A stretch of 64,000 nt of DNA from an uncultured Acetatifactor sp. (GCA_947594835.1 CANQEH010000001.1:295837-359836); one strand, 5' to 3'; shown: positions 15,460 to 25,194, counted from the first letter of the stretch. Notes: generated by a model from the sequence alone, not told the origin. A program made the numbers and translations.

Positions 15460-17355
15460 ATGACAAAAAAGCAAAAGAATGTGTTATACCGGATCCTGAT
15501 TGCAGCAGTATGGGTGGTCGCGCTGTACTTTGCGCCCGTCACAGGATATCTGCGGTTTGTATGCTATCTGATCCCTTATCTTGTGATCGGCTATGACATT
15601 TTGAGAAAGGCTGCCCTTGGAATCATCCACGGGCAGGTGTTTGACGAGAACTTCCTGATGGCGGTGGCTACCCTGGGCGCAATGCTGCTCGGCCTCTATC
15701 AGGTGTCCCAGGGGCAGGAGGGGGATTTTGCCGAGGGCGTAGCGGTTATGCTCTTTTACCAGATCGGGGAGCTGTTCCAGGCGGTGGCGGTGGGAAAGAG
15801 CCGGAAAAATATTGCGGCCCTTATGGACATCCGGCCAGATTACGCCAACATCGAGGGGGAGAACGGCAGCCTGGAACAGGTGGATCCGGACGAGGTGGAA
15901 GTGGGTTCTGTGATCGTGGTGCGGCCCGGGGAAAAAATCCCCATAGACGGCGTTGTGGCGGAGGGAAGCTCTACGCTGAACACCAGCGCCCTGACCGGGG
16001 AGAGCGTACCCCGGGAGATCCGGGAAGGGGAGGCGGTGCTCAGCGGCTGCGTCAACTTAAGCGGTCTGCTGAAAATCCGCACCACCAGGGAGTTCGGGGA
16101 GTCCACCGTGTCAAAAATCCTGGATCTGGTGGAAAATTCCAGTATGAAAAAGGCCCGGACGGAAAACTTTATCACAAAGTTTGCACGGTATTATACCCCG
16201 GCAGTGTGTTTCGGCGCTCTGGCCCTGGCGGTCGTCCCGTCTGTGGCGGGGTTGCTCTCGGGCAATCCGGGCGCGTGGAGTACATGGGTGATCCGCGCCC
16301 TGACCTTCTTAGTCATCAGCTGCCCCTGCGCGCTGGTGATCTCCATCCCTTTGAGCTTCTTTGGCGGGATCGGCGGCGCTTCCACCTGTGGTATTCTGGT
16401 GAAGGGATCCAATTATCTGGAGGCGCTGGCTCAGACAAAGTATGTGGTGTTTGACAAGACAGGCACGCTGACCAAGGGCGTGTTCCAGGTGACAAAGATC
16501 CAGCCGCAGGAGGGCTCCCCGGAAAAGCTGCTGGAATACGCGGCCTGTGCGGAGAGCTATTCCACCCATCCCATCAGCAAGAGCCTGCGGGAGGCCTATG
16601 GCCGGGACATTGCGCCGGAGCGGGCGGCGGAGGTGGAGGAGATCGCCGGATGCGGCGTTACCGCCCTGGTAGACGGGGTGAGAGTGGCGGCGGGAAACGA
16701 CAAGCTGATGCGCAGGCTGGGGCTGTCTTTCTGCGAGGACACAGAGCCCGGCACAGTGATCCATGTGGCTTTGGACGGCAGATACGCAGGGTATCTGCTT
16801 ATCTCCGATGTGGAGAAGGAGCAGTCGGGGGAGGCCATCCGCGCCCTGAAGGCGTCGGGGGTAAAAAAGACGGTGATGCTGACCGGGGACAGCCGGAGGG
16901 CTGCGGCCTGTGTGGCGGAGCGCCTGGGCCTGGATGAGGTGAAAAGCGAACTGCTGCCGGAAGATAAAGTGGCGGCAGTGGAGGAACTTCTGGCCGTAAA
17001 GGGCTCCAGGGAAAAGCTGGCCTTTGTGGGGGACGGCATCAACGACGCGCCGGTTCTCTCCCGTGCGGATATCGGCGTGGCCATGGGGGCCCTGGGCTCC
17101 GACGCCGCCATTGAGGCAGCAGACATCGTGCTCATGGATGACAATCCCCTGAAGCTGGCGGTGGCTATGCGGATCTCCCGGAAGTGCCTGCGCATTGTCT
17201 ACGAAAATATTGTGTTTGCCCTGGGGGTCAAGGCCGTGTGCCTCATCCTGGGGGCCCTTGGCATTGCGGGTATGTGGCTGGCGATCTTTGCCGACGTCGG
17301 GGTTATGGTGCTGGCGGTGCTCAATGCCATCCGATGCCTCAAGGTGGAAAAATAA
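15460..17355 (+). CDS. Zn2+/Cd2+/Pb2+-type P1B ATPase (heavy-metal efflux pump)
   Basis: ATP-driven metal export across the cytoplasmic membrane. Membrane helices flank the actuator domain (TGES at ~187) and the ion-binding CPC motif in SCPCALVIS (~288), followed by DKTGT (~331, phosphorylated Asp), the HP locus STHPIS, MLTGD and GDGINDAPVLS (~524). The last helices carry the ADVGVMVLAVLNA segment that marks the Zn/Cd group (ZntA/CadA-like). It starts directly with membrane helices and has no N-terminal metal domain, which is instead encoded by the preceding gene. AAGGGAG supports ATG 15460. Expression is presumably de-repressed by metal through the operator at 15063-15090. Confidence 0.94.
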   Translation: MTKKQKNVLYRILIAAVWVVALYFAPVTGYLRFVCYLIPYLVIGYDILRKAALGIIHGQVFDENFLMAVATLGAMLLGLYQVSQGQEGDFAEGVAVMLFYQIGELFQAVAVGKSRKNIAALMDIRPDYANIEGENGSLEQVDPDEVEVGSVIVVRPGEKIPIDGVVAEGSSTLNTSALTGESVPREIREGEAVLSGCVNLSGLLKIRTTREFGESTVSKILDLVENSSMKKARTENFITKFARYYTPAVCFGALALAVVPSVAGLLSGNPGAWSTWVIRALTFLVISCPCALVISIPLSFFGGIGGASTCGILVKGSNYLEALAQTKYVVFDKTGTLTKGVFQVTKIQPQEGSPEKLLEYAACAESYSTHPISKSLREAYGRDIAPERAAEVEEIAGCGVTALVDGVRVAAGNDKLMRRLGLSFCEDTEPGTVIHVALDGRYAGYLLISDVEKEQSGEAIRALKASGVKKTVMLTGDSRRAAACVAERLGLDEVKSELLPEDKVAAVEELLAVKGSREKLAFVGDGINDAPVLSRADIGVAMGALGSDAAIEAADIVLMDDNPLKLAVAMRISRKCLRIVYENIVFALGVKAVCLILGALGIAGMWLAIFADVGVMVLAVLNAIRCLKVEK

Positions 17356-17468
17356 CTTTTTCCGTCCGGGATTTGTGCAAGGTTGGCTGAGGCAAAAGAA
17401 GATAGGAATTACCTGATTAGGCAAGAACTGCTGGAGCAGAAGACGAAGAGGAAAGACAGGGCGTCTGT

Positions 17469-18143
17469 ATGGAAGCGTTTTTTGAAGAGGTGCTGGACAG
17501 GAGCGTGACGGCCGCGTTTATCGGGGAAGTGCAGAAAAACTATCACTACCGGGAGGAACAGCGGGAAGGGCTGGAGCAGGTTGCCAGGCGGCTTCTGCCT
17601 TTGCTGCGCAGGGAGGCCTGCTGGGAGCAGCGCATAGACGGGGACGATGGGCAGGGCGCTGTTTACAGCCAGGTGCTGATGACGCTGGGACAGGGCCCGG
17701 ATCTGCTTCAGGAGCAGTATGGGGCCCAGGGGCTGCTCACCGAGTGTTATATGGTGGAGAGTTTATCCTGTGAGCTTCTGCTGCTTGGCTATCAGGCTTA
17801 TAACCGCTATGTGGAGGCCAACACCGGGTATCATGTGGCCCAGTATCACTTTCCGGGCGGCGGGGGGCGCTTTGGGCTGGAAGAAATTCCGAAATGGCTG
17901 GCCCGCTTTACACTGCCCGTCCAGTGCACGGAGGCGCTGTATCTGACGCCAAAAAAGAGCGCGCTCTTTGCGGCGGAGCTGACCCGGGAGAAAGGCCGGC
18001 GCTGTCCGGGGATCTGTGCGGGATGTGAAAACAGGCAGTGCGTCAACCGAATGGAGGAAGGAACGCCGCGGGAGCGGCTGTCGGGGAAGTGGGCGGATAT
18101 GCCGCTCCCTTACGGTTACAGCAGGATTTTCGGGAGAGGATAA
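17469..18143 (+). CDS. Vitamin B12-dependent methionine synthase activation domain-like protein
   Basis: A 224-aa protein resembling stand-alone MetH activation (SAM-binding) domains of clostridia. Helical N-terminal half; then YHFPGGGGRFGLEEIPKWL in the place of the family's SPGYGDFPL region, CTEALYLTPKKSALFAAEL matching the LTESxMMxPxKSV segment, and a cysteine-rich end (CPGICAGCENRQC). In the family, this domain reactivates oxidised cob(II)alamin. The next gene is a cobalamin adenosyltransferase starting 16 nt downstream, which strengthens a corrinoid role. The family's PGY tyrosine is replaced by glycine, so activity may have drifted. No methionine synthase gene is nearby. Assignment is by motif recall only. 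Confidence 0.6.
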   Translation: MEAFFEEVLDRSVTAAFIGEVQKNYHYREEQREGLEQVARRLLPLLRREACWEQRIDGDDGQGAVYSQVLMTLGQGPDLLQEQYGAQGLLTECYMVESLSCELLLLGYQAYNRYVEANTGYHVAQYHFPGGGGRFGLEEIPKWLARFTLPVQCTEALYLTPKKSALFAAELTREKGRRCPGICAGCENRQCVNRMEEGTPRERLSGKWADMPLPYGYSRIFGRG

Positions 18144-18159
18144 GGAAAGGGAGGCCAGG

Positions 18160-18672
18160 GTGGTTCATCTGTACACAGGAGCGGGAAAGGGAAAGACCAG
18201 CGCCGCAGTGGGGCTGGCGGTGCGGGCCGCGGGATGGGGGCAGCAGGTGTGCTTTGCCCAGTTTATGAAGGGGAGAAAAAGCGGGGAACTGTGCGCGCTG
18301 GAGCAGCTGCCCCAGGTGGAAATCTTCCGAAGCCCCAGGGACTTTGGATTTTACCGCGCCATGTCCGGGGAGGACAAGGAGCAGCTGACCCAGATTCACA
18401 ACGCCATTCTGCAGGCCCTTTTGGGGAGGGCCAGGCAGGGGGACTGCCGGGTGATGGTGTTAGACGAGGTGACCTACCCGGTAAACTGGAAGCTGCTGGA
18501 TGAGGGGCTGCTCAGACAGCTGCTTTTCTTTGGGGACAAAGTGGAGCTTGTGCTGACGGGGCGCGACCCGGCGGATTTCCTTCTGGAGCGGGCAGACTAT
18601 CTCACGCGGATGGACTGCCTGCGCCATCCCTATGAAAAAGGGGTGGAGGCCAGGGAAGGAGTGGAGTATTGA
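18160..18672 (+). CDS. Cob(I)yrinic acid a,c-diamide adenosyltransferase (CobA/BtuR type)
   Basis: Transfers adenosyl from ATP to reduced corrinoid, giving adenosylcobalamin. The P-loop GAGKGKTS sits at residues 7-14 right after VVHLYT, as in CobA/BtuR/CobO. AAGWGQQVCFAQFMKG, VMVLDEVTYPVNW (Walker B-like) and LTGRDPADFLLERADYLTRM complete the family. The GTG at 18160 preceded by GGGAGG fits the conserved N terminus; the frame is open upstream but that part overlaps the previous gene. Length 170 aa is normal for the short CobA forms. Partner of the upstream activation-domain protein. Confidence 0.9.
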   Translation: MVHLYTGAGKGKTSAAVGLAVRAAGWGQQVCFAQFMKGRKSGELCALEQLPQVEIFRSPRDFGFYRAMSGEDKEQLTQIHNAILQALLGRARQGDCRVMVLDEVTYPVNWKLLDEGLLRQLLFFGDKVELVLTGRDPADFLLERADYLTRMDCLRHPYEKGVEAREGVEY

Positions 18673-18758
18673 CGGAGGCTGGCATTTTGGCCAGGCGGTG
18701 GCTCATAGGATGCAGTAACGCGAGTATCGGTGCCCGGCGGGGCGGAATGTGAGGCGGA

Positions 18759-19535
18759 ATGAAAGAAGCATTGGTATTGTTGATCCCCTTCCTGGGCACA
18801 TCACTGGGAGCGGCCATGGTATTTTTTATGAAACGGCAGATTGTGCCCAGGCTGGAAAAGCTGCTGCTGGGTTTTGCCGCCGGCGTGATGATCGCAGCCT
18901 CCGTGTGGTCCCTGCTCATACCGGCCATCGATATGGCGGACGGGCGGGGGGCCAACGCATGGCTTCCCGCGGCGGCGGGATTTTTGCTGGGGATGGGCTT
19001 TCTGCTCCTGTTAGACAGCCTGGTGCCCCATCTGCATCTGGAGGAGGAAAAGCCGGAAGGGATTCAGAGCAGCTTTCAGAGAAGCACCATGCTGATCCTG
19101 GCGGTGACCCTGCACAACCTCCCCGAGGGGATGGCGGTGGGCGTCACACTGGCGGGAGCGCTGTCCGGCGACACGGGCATCTCGCTGGCGGGGGCGCTGG
19201 TGCTGGCCCTTGGCATTGCCATCCAGAATTTTCCCGAGGGCGCTATCATTTCCATGCCCCTGCGCAGCGCAGGCGTTTCCCGGCCCAAAGCCTTCTGGTA
19301 CGGAATGCTGTCCGGGGCTGTGGAACCGTTGGGGGCCCTGGCCACGCTTCTGCTGGCGGAGTCTGTGGTGCCCGTCCTGCCGTATCTGCTGGCCTTTGCA
19401 GCAGGCGCTATGCTCTATGTGGTGGTAGAGGAACTGATCCCGCAGTCCCAGGCGGGAGAACACTCCAACATCGCCACGGTGGGAGTGGCGGCGGGATTTG
19501 TGCTGATGATGGTGCTGGATGTGGCGTTTGGGTAA
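18759..19535 (+). CDS. ZIP family divalent metal transporter (ZupT-like)
   Basis: Eight membrane helices and 258 aa, the standard bacterial ZIP size. Metal-site helices IV and V carry LHNLPEGMAVGV and ALGIAIQNFPEGAIIS, giving the conserved HNxPEG and QNxPEG sites. The cytoplasmic loop between TM3 and TM4 contains HLHLEEEKPEG, a short histidine/glutamate metal-binding patch. Likely imports zinc or related metals; together with the exporter 1.4 kb upstream it suggests local clustering of metal homeostasis, though the two are separated by the corrinoid genes. Ribosome site is weak (GAGG). Confidence 0.92.
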   Translation: MKEALVLLIPFLGTSLGAAMVFFMKRQIVPRLEKLLLGFAAGVMIAASVWSLLIPAIDMADGRGANAWLPAAAGFLLGMGFLLLLDSLVPHLHLEEEKPEGIQSSFQRSTMLILAVTLHNLPEGMAVGVTLAGALSGDTGISLAGALVLALGIAIQNFPEGAIISMPLRSAGVSRPKAFWYGMLSGAVEPLGALATLLLAESVVPVLPYLLAFAAGAMLYVVVEELIPQSQAGEHSNIATVGVAAGFVLMMVLDVAFG

Positions 19536-19537
19536 CG

Positions 19538-20638
19538 CTACTGGATGAGAAGGCTGGCACAGCTGATGTCGTTGGCCAGGTCATAGATTTTGCCCGTCGT
19601 CAGGCCCACTACCCGGGGGCGCAGGCAGTTGTCGGGATGGTTTTCGATCACCTTTGCCCGCTCCCCGTTGGAGAGCTGGACGATGCTGTCTACAGAGTAG
19701 AGGATGACGCTGCTTAAGAAGCTTTTCATGGCGTCAAAGTCGAGCTCCCCTGTCATGGCCATAATCATCTCGATGGCTATGCCCTTGGGGATTCCGCTCT
19801 TATAGGGGCGCTCCGTTACCAGGGCGTCGTAAACGTCCGCCACGGAAATGATTTTGGCATAGGGATGGATCTTGTCGGAGGAGAGCCCCATGGGATACCC
19901 TTTTCCGTTGATCTTCTCGTGGTGCTGCAGGACGCCCAGCAGGATGGCGTTTGAAAAATCCTTCCTGCTGTTTAAGATATCAAAGCCAAGCCGGGAGTGC
20001 TGCTTCATCAGGGAAAATTCCTCATCGGTGAGTTTTCCGGCCTTGTTTAAGATTTCTTTGGGGATTTTGGACTTTCCCACGTCATGGAGCAGACCGGCGA
20101 TGCCCACCTCGTGGATTTCTTTGTCGTCCAGCCCGTGTTTTTTCCCGACGATCATGGCCATGGTGGCCACGTCCACGCTGTGCTTAAAGGTGTATTCGTC
20201 GCTGACCTTCAGCATATTGATATCCACTGCCACCGCGTCGTTGTCCGTGATGGCTTTCATCAGCTCGTCGGTTACGCGGCTGGCTGCTTCCGGGAAATTG
20301 CCGGCGTCCGTGTTGCTGTACAGGTATTGGATCCCTTCGCTGACCCGTTGGCGCACGCTCTCCGTGAGGTTTACCTTGGTGCGGTCTTCCACCCGGTTTT
20401 TCTCGATCACCTCCCGGGTGTACTGAGGAATCTGCAGGCTCAGTTCGCTGGGATCCGCCTCTCCCTCCTGAATGTAGACGCCTCCCACACCTTTTTCCTG
20501 AAGAAATTCGATGTGAAAGTCATCCAGATAAGTACCCTTTTCGATCAGGGAGCGGCCGGTTCTGTCCAGAATGGACTGATCTATTTTCATTCCTTCTTTG
20601 AGCAATCGTGTGCTGACGAATCTTCTCTTTAGCGCCAT
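19538..20638 (-). CDS. HD-GYP domain protein (cyclic di-nucleotide phosphodiesterase)
   Basis: A 366-aa protein with an N-terminal ~110-residue DUF3391-like part and an HD-GYP domain. Motifs: the HD pair in LLHDVGKSKIP, HSRLGFDIL, HHEKINGKGYP (here GYP intact), and SVADVYDALVTERPYKSG. In the family this domain hydrolyses c-di-GMP. The start is set at 20638 because GAGG lies eight bases upstream and MALKRRFV begins the folded part; an in-frame ATG at 20671 lacks a ribosome site. The gene converges on the ZIP gene with only 2 nt between the stops. It is divergent from the chemoreceptor, which suggests motility/sensing context. Confidence 0.93.
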   Translation of the reverse strand: MALKRRFVSTRLLKEGMKIDQSILDRTGRSLIEKGTYLDDFHIEFLQEKGVGGVYIQEGEADPSELSLQIPQYTREVIEKNRVEDRTKVNLTESVRQRVSEGIQYLYSNTDAGNFPEAASRVTDELMKAITDNDAVAVDINMLKVSDEYTFKHSVDVATMAMIVGKKHGLDDKEIHEVGIAGLLHDVGKSKIPKEILNKAGKLTDEEFSLMKQHSRLGFDILNSRKDFSNAILLGVLQHHEKINGKGYPMGLSSDKIHPYAKIISVADVYDALVTERPYKSGIPKGIAIEMIMAMTGELDFDAMKSFLSSVILYSVDSIVQLSNGERAKVIENHPDNCLRPRVVGLTTGKIYDLANDISCASLLIQ

Positions 20639-20775
20639 ATCTGCTACCTCAAACCCGGGGCAAAAGATCACTGTGAACTTTTCCAGCTTTCAGTATATCA
20701 CAATTCTTCCGCAGTGGGCAAGCCTGGAGCGCAATTGCCTAAAATTTACAGAAAATACTTTTTCAAACTAAAGAA

Positions 20776-20804
20776 TTGATTTTTGCATTGAAGTGTGACA
20801 TAAT
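20776..20804 (+). promoter_or_regulatory. Promoter of chemoreceptor gene
   Basis: TTGATT (20776-20781), 17-base spacer, CATAAT (20799-20804) with TGA directly upstream forming an extended -10. The leader to the gene is ~80 nt and contains a GCGCACAGTGCGC dyad near 20870-20882. Confidence 0.55.
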
Positions 20805-20893
20805 TTAGTTTGACAATAGAACATATTGTAGGCGGCGGAATCTGCCGCCTGGGGAGTAGTGGGAATGCGCACAGTGCGCACAAGGAGGCCGAA

Positions 20894-22618
20894 ATGAAAA
20901 AGAAAGTCAGGAAATGGAGTATCCGGTATAAAATATTGATCCCGACCAGCTTGCTGGTGCTGTGTATGTGCGGCATCATGGGATGGAATGCCTACAGCCG
21001 CATCCGTTCCGGCATGATCACCATGGGGGTGGAGGAGGCGCAGATGGCGGCCTCCATGGCGCAGGCTGCGGTGGACGGCAACGCGCTGGCAGAGATCCGC
21101 GCGGGCGCCCAGGGGAGCGAGGCCTATGAAAACACCCTGGAAAAGCTGCGCCAGGTGCAGAAGATCTGCGGCATCAAATTTCTCTATACCCTGTATTCGG
21201 ACGACCAGAAGACGGTGTGCTACGGCGTGGACGCAGACGTTGCCGGCCAGCAGAACCTGCCGGGGGATCCGTTTGAAGATTCCTATGAGGAACTGGCGGA
21301 GGTATTCGGCGGACAGGCCTATGTACAGGATTATATCGATGTGACGCCGGACGGCACGCTGATCTCGGTCTATCTGCCCATCTATGGGACGGACGGACAG
21401 ATCACCGGGGTTTTGGGATGCGATTACGACGCGGCCTATGTGCAGGACCGGATCGCCGGGGCCGGGCGCAGCATCCTGCAGCTTGCCGTGATCTGTGTCC
21501 TGCTGTCTGCGGCAGTGCTGTATTATATCGTGAGCAGGATCGCAAAGAGCTTAAAGAAGGTAGACGAAAAGATCTACGACCTGGTGAACAACGAGGGAGA
21601 CCTGACGCAGAAGCTGGATATCACCTCCGGGGACGAGCTGGAGCTGATTGCAGACAATGTAAACGCGCTGTTGGAGTACATCCGGGGCATCATGCTGAAT
21701 ATTGCAGAGGATTCCAGAAGACTGGGCGAGTCCGTGGGCAGCGTGGCGGGCAGCCTTTCCAAGGCGCGGGATAACATTTCCGACGTCTCCTCCACCATGG
21801 AGGAGATGAGCGCCGCCATGGAGGAGACCAGCGCCTCCCTGTTCCAGGTAAACGACTCTGTGGCAAATATCAACAGCACCGTGGGGAATATCGCCGGGAA
21901 GGCTTCCCAGGAGAGCGCTTCCTCCGCGGAGACTTTGCGGAAGGTGCAGGAAATTTATGAGAAAGCCCGCACAGATCAGGAAAACGCCGGGAAGCTGGCG
22001 TCGGATATGGCAAAGACGGTCAACGAGAGGATTGAGCGCTCCAAGGCGGTGAAGCAGATCGACGCGCTGACGGCAGAGATCATCAACATCACGGATCAGA
22101 CCAGCCTGCTGGCGCTGAACGCCAACATTGAGGCGGCCAGGGCCGGGGAGGCCGGCAGAGGCTTCGCCGTGGTGGCAGGGGAGATCGGCTCCCTGGCGGC
22201 AAACTCCGCCAAGGCGGCTGTGGAGATCCAGAACGTGAGCCAGGAGGTGATCTCCGCGGTGAACGAGCTGGCCCAGGAGGCGGAGCGGATGCTGAAATTT
22301 ATGGATGAAACCGCTATGGCAGGCTATGAGATGCTGTTGGAGAACAGCAAAAATTACCAGAGCGACGTGAGCCATTTAAGCGATGTGATGCAGGAGTTTG
22401 CGGGGGAGAGCGAGCAGCTGAGTGAAAATCTTGACAGCATCAAGGAGGCGGTGGAGGCCGTCAACATTGCGGTGGAGGAGAGCACCAAGGGCGTGGTAAA
22501 CGTCACGGAGGTGGCTTCCGATATGGCCCAGAGCATGGAACAGATCAATGGAGAGGCGGACGCCAACAAAGAAATCGCAGGACAACTGGGCAGCGAGGTC
22601 GGGAAATTTAAGCTCTGA
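20894..22618 (+). CDS. Methyl-accepting chemotaxis protein
   Basis: Transmembrane chemoreceptor of 574 aa. TM1 (~12-33), an extracytoplasmic sensor of about 160 residues resembling a Cache-type fold ([30 protein letters not shown]), TM2 (~197-217), a HAMP-like linker, and a signalling coiled coil. The hairpin tip has [33 protein letters not shown], the kinase-contact sequence conserved in MCPs. AAGGAGG before ATG 20894 fixes the start. No CheW/CheA-binding pentapeptide is seen at the C terminus. It is divergent from the HD-GYP gene. Ligand unknown. Confidence 0.95.
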   Translation: MKKKVRKWSIRYKILIPTSLLVLCMCGIMGWNAYSRIRSGMITMGVEEAQMAASMAQAAVDGNALAEIRAGAQGSEAYENTLEKLRQVQKICGIKFLYTLYSDDQKTVCYGVDADVAGQQNLPGDPFEDSYEELAEVFGGQAYVQDYIDVTPDGTLISVYLPIYGTDGQITGVLGCDYDAAYVQDRIAGAGRSILQLAVICVLLSAAVLYYIVSRIAKSLKKVDEKIYDLVNNEGDLTQKLDITSGDELELIADNVNALLEYIRGIMLNIAEDSRRLGESVGSVAGSLSKARDNISDVSSTMEEMSAAMEETSASLFQVNDSVANINSTVGNIAGKASQESASSAETLRKVQEIYEKARTDQENAGKLASDMAKTVNERIERSKAVKQIDALTAEIINITDQTSLLALNANIEAARAGEAGRGFAVVAGEIGSLAANSAKAAVEIQNVSQEVISAVNELAQEAERMLKFMDETAMAGYEMLLENSKNYQSDVSHLSDVMQEFAGESEQLSENLDSIKEAVEAVNIAVEESTKGVVNVTEVASDMAQSMEQINGEADANKEIAGQLGSEVGKFKL

Positions 22619-22721
22619 GGGAAAAGGGGAAAGGCCCTGCCGCGCACCAAACCTTTTTTGACTGCATATGTTACAGAGAGTGCCGCAATGGCACAGAGAT
22701 GCAGAGAGAAGGGGCTTTGTT

Positions 22722-24434
22722 TTGGACTGCAGGGAAAGAATCTTATCCGACGACTATTATGATGTGATTGTGGATTTCCCGATCCAGATCTTGGAGGAGG
22801 AAGGCAGGCAGGTCTGCTACGCCAATGTGGAAAACCTCTACAACATCATTTATTTCAGCAGGCAGGACGTCCAGAATGTCAGCAGTTATTTTTTCCGCTA
22901 CCGGGGGGTGCCGAAGCTCTACGGGCTGATGCAGGGAGAGCCGATTGCAGCAGGCTTTGATCCAAACAGCCTGATCGTCAGCGGGATCACGCAGGTACAG
23001 CTGGAGCCGCTGGCGCTGACGGGCAGGGGCTGCGTGATCGCGTTCATAGACACGGGGGTACAGTACGACAATCCCATGTTTTTAAACGACGACGGCACCA
23101 GCCGGATCCTGGCCATCTGGGATCAGACGATCCAGACGGGGACGCCTCCCGCAGGCTTCCAGTACGGGTCGGAGTATACCAGGGAGGACATCAACCTGGC
23201 GCTGGCCTCGGAGGATCCATACAGCGTGGTGCCCAGCAGGGATGAGAACGGCCACGGCACAGCCCTGGCGGGGGTGGCTGCGGGCAGCAGGGTCAGGGGC
23301 GGCCTGGCTTACCAGGGGGCGGCGCCGGAGGCGGACATCGTCGTGGTCAAGCTGAAGCAGTGCAAGCGGTACTTCCGGGATTTCTACATGGTGCCCCAGG
23401 AGGTGCCTGCCTTTCAGGAAAACGACATCATGCTGGCGGTGCAGTATGTGGACTCCTTTGCCGACACCTTTAACCGGCCTGTGGTGATCTGTCTGGGGCT
23501 GGGCACAAACACCGGCGACCATTCGGGCAGCTCGGCGCTGTCCAATTATCTGGATCTGGTGGCGGTCAAGCGCAGCCGGGCCGTGGTGATCGGCGGCGGA
23601 AACGAGGGGAACGCCAGGCACCACTATCAGGGCAGCCTGCCCGGAAACAGCAGGGGAATGCAGAGCATCCCGGTGGAGATCCGGGTGGAGCAGGGGGCCC
23701 AGGGCTTTCTGCTGGAGCTGTGGGGAAATGTGCCGGATGTGTTTACGATCTCGGTGCAGTCCCCCGGTGGGGAGACCATTCCGCCCCTGCGCCTGGGCAT
23801 CAACGACAGTATCACATATGGTTTTATCTATGAGCGCACCCAGGTCACGGTGGCCGGAACCCTCGTGGAACCGGCTTCCGGGGAGGAGCTGATCCAGCTG
23901 CGGGTGCAGGATCCGACGCCGGGGATATGGACGTTCTGGGTGGAAACACCAGGACAGGGTGGCAGCGGACAGTTCCATCTGTGGCTCCCCATCGCCCAGT
24001 TTTTGAGTGCGCCGGTATATTTTTTGGAATCTACTCCCTATATTACCATGACGGAGCCTGCAATGGCCATGGGGCCCATCAGCGTTTCTGCCTATAACGC
24101 CGCAAACAACAGCTTTTATATCGAGTCCGGACGGGGATATTCCAGAACGGGCGCCGTGCGGCCGGATTTTGCCGCGCCCGGGGTGGATGTGTTTACCTTC
24201 CGGGGGAAAGAGTCCGGCACTTCCCTGGCCGCCGCCATCACCGCAGGCGCGGTGGCACAGTTCATGCAGTGGGCCGTGGTGGACGGGAACAACCGCCTGG
24301 TGGGCAGCCGGGAGATCAAAAACTATTTTATCCGGGGAGCTTCCCGCAGCCCGAACATGGTATATCCCAACCGGGAGTGGGGGTATGGGCGGTTGAACAT
24401 TGTGGGGACTTTTGACGCATTGATCGGGGTGTGA
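22722..24434 (+). CDS. S8 family subtilisin-like peptidase, Csp-like
   Basis: Subtilase of about 570 aa. Catalytic residues are all present: Asp in AFIDTGVQ (~108), His in NGHGTALAG (~177) and Ser in GTSLAAAITAG (~500). A ~200-residue jelly-roll-like insertion separates the His and Ser parts, as in clostridial CspA/B/C germination proteases. The ILSDDYYDVIVDF start is common to Lachnospiraceae relatives. TTG at 22722 has AGAAGGGG seven bases upstream; ATG at 22668 has no visible ribosome site, so the start is provisional. No signal peptide is seen, which agrees with a spore or cytosolic role. Role in spore germination is inferred from family similarity. Confidence 0.85.
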   Translation: MDCRERILSDDYYDVIVDFPIQILEEEGRQVCYANVENLYNIIYFSRQDVQNVSSYFFRYRGVPKLYGLMQGEPIAAGFDPNSLIVSGITQVQLEPLALTGRGCVIAFIDTGVQYDNPMFLNDDGTSRILAIWDQTIQTGTPPAGFQYGSEYTREDINLALASEDPYSVVPSRDENGHGTALAGVAAGSRVRGGLAYQGAAPEADIVVVKLKQCKRYFRDFYMVPQEVPAFQENDIMLAVQYVDSFADTFNRPVVICLGLGTNTGDHSGSSALSNYLDLVAVKRSRAVVIGGGNEGNARHHYQGSLPGNSRGMQSIPVEIRVEQGAQGFLLELWGNVPDVFTISVQSPGGETIPPLRLGINDSITYGFIYERTQVTVAGTLVEPASGEELIQLRVQDPTPGIWTFWVETPGQGGSGQFHLWLPIAQFLSAPVYFLESTPYITMTEPAMAMGPISVSAYNAANNSFYIESGRGYSRTGAVRPDFAAPGVDVFTFRGKESGTSLAAAITAGAVAQFMQWAVVDGNNRLVGSREIKNYFIRGASRSPNMVYPNREWGYGRLNIVGTFDALIGV

Positions 24435-24456
24435 GGAATCGAACTGCCGCAGGGAA

Positions 24457-24486
24457 AACATCTGACCCGGGGGGACAGATGTTTTT
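24457..24486 (+). terminator. Terminator after S8 peptidase gene
   Basis: AACATCTG (24457-24464) pairs with CAGATGTT (24476-24483), 11-nt GC-rich loop, T tract to 24486. Clear intrinsic terminator. Confidence 0.85.
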
Positions 24487-25194
24487 CGTGATTTCTGGGC
24501 TTGTCTGGCGTTACGCTCAACGTTCATCATTTTAGTCAGGTACGATTCGGCAAATCATACCTGACTAAATTTGAAAGTGCCCACAAGTATGTTTTGTTTC
24601 AAGTTCAAATGCCATATCCTGCATTTTCTCTAAAAATCTTATGCTTTCGCATCATGCGACAATGTTCATGGATAGGTTCTCCTCTCCAAATTCTGATGAT
24701 ATTACCAAACAGGCGCCTGATGTTTTACCTGAATCTCTGAGGAAGGCGACAGTATTTTCTTGGTGAAGGAAACAATATTCCATAAGACAGCCAGTGATAC
24801 ACATTCCCACAATGTCTAAGACTGTGTTAGTCTGTTGACAACTCAAAATGACAATAGCACTTACAAGGCGTTTACCGCAACAAACAAGGTGTGCGCCGCA
24901 CTGGCGGGCAGCCCGCCGTCGGTTCATTCGTGTTCGGGGCTGGCTTGTTAGCGTCGTTTTCCTAGCGATCCTGCCTTTCATCAGGAGGAAGCGGACGTCA
25001 GCGGTTATACGCAAAATCATAAGGCAAAACAGGGAGAATGGGGTTGTGAAAGAGCTTGCCGTCAATCTCAATTATGTCACCCGTATCCGGCAGTATCCGG
25101 GAAAGAAAAACGGCAGGAAAAAGAAGATACTTGTCGGAACATCGCCTTGACAAACTATACAAAATCCGAAGCCCGATTTTGTCTAATTGTGAAA
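24487..25194. other. Gene-poor stretch with hairpins; no supported gene
   Basis: About 700 bases between a terminator and the maltodextrin promoter. Base composition changes abruptly: AT-rich at 24490-24870, GC-rich at 24870-24970, then AT-rich. Short open frames on both strands lack ribosome sites and I recognise none. Two strong dyads stand out: 12-base perfect arms at 24531-24542/24558-24569, and a long hairpin at 25168-25212. The mixture looks like a scar of past insertions, but no transposase or integrase remnant can be named. Confidence 0.5.
24531..24569. repeat. 12-bp perfect inverted repeat
   Basis: TTTAGTCAGGTA (24531-24542) and TACCTGACTAAA (24558-24569) around a 15-nt loop. There is no T tract after it, so it is not an obvious terminator; it could be a protein-binding dyad or a mobile-element end. 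Confidence 0.7.

Noticed and set aside
17356..17468. Cobalamin riboswitch before the corrinoid genes
   Set aside because: The 113-nt gap is too short for the aptamer and I see no B12-box-like segment.
20631..20893. Shared operator between HD-GYP and chemoreceptor genes
   Set aside because: A promoter is visible for the chemoreceptor, but no convincing dyad or repeat common to both start regions was found.
22722..24434. Long minus-strand frame (482 codons) opposite the S8 peptidase gene
   Set aside because: Shadow frame: no family features, and the sense strand encodes a complete catalytic triad.
24848..25150. A 100-codon plus-strand frame in the gene-poor stretch as a gene
   Set aside because: Arg/Lys-rich composition with no ribosome site or family resemblance; both strands are equally open, so not supported.
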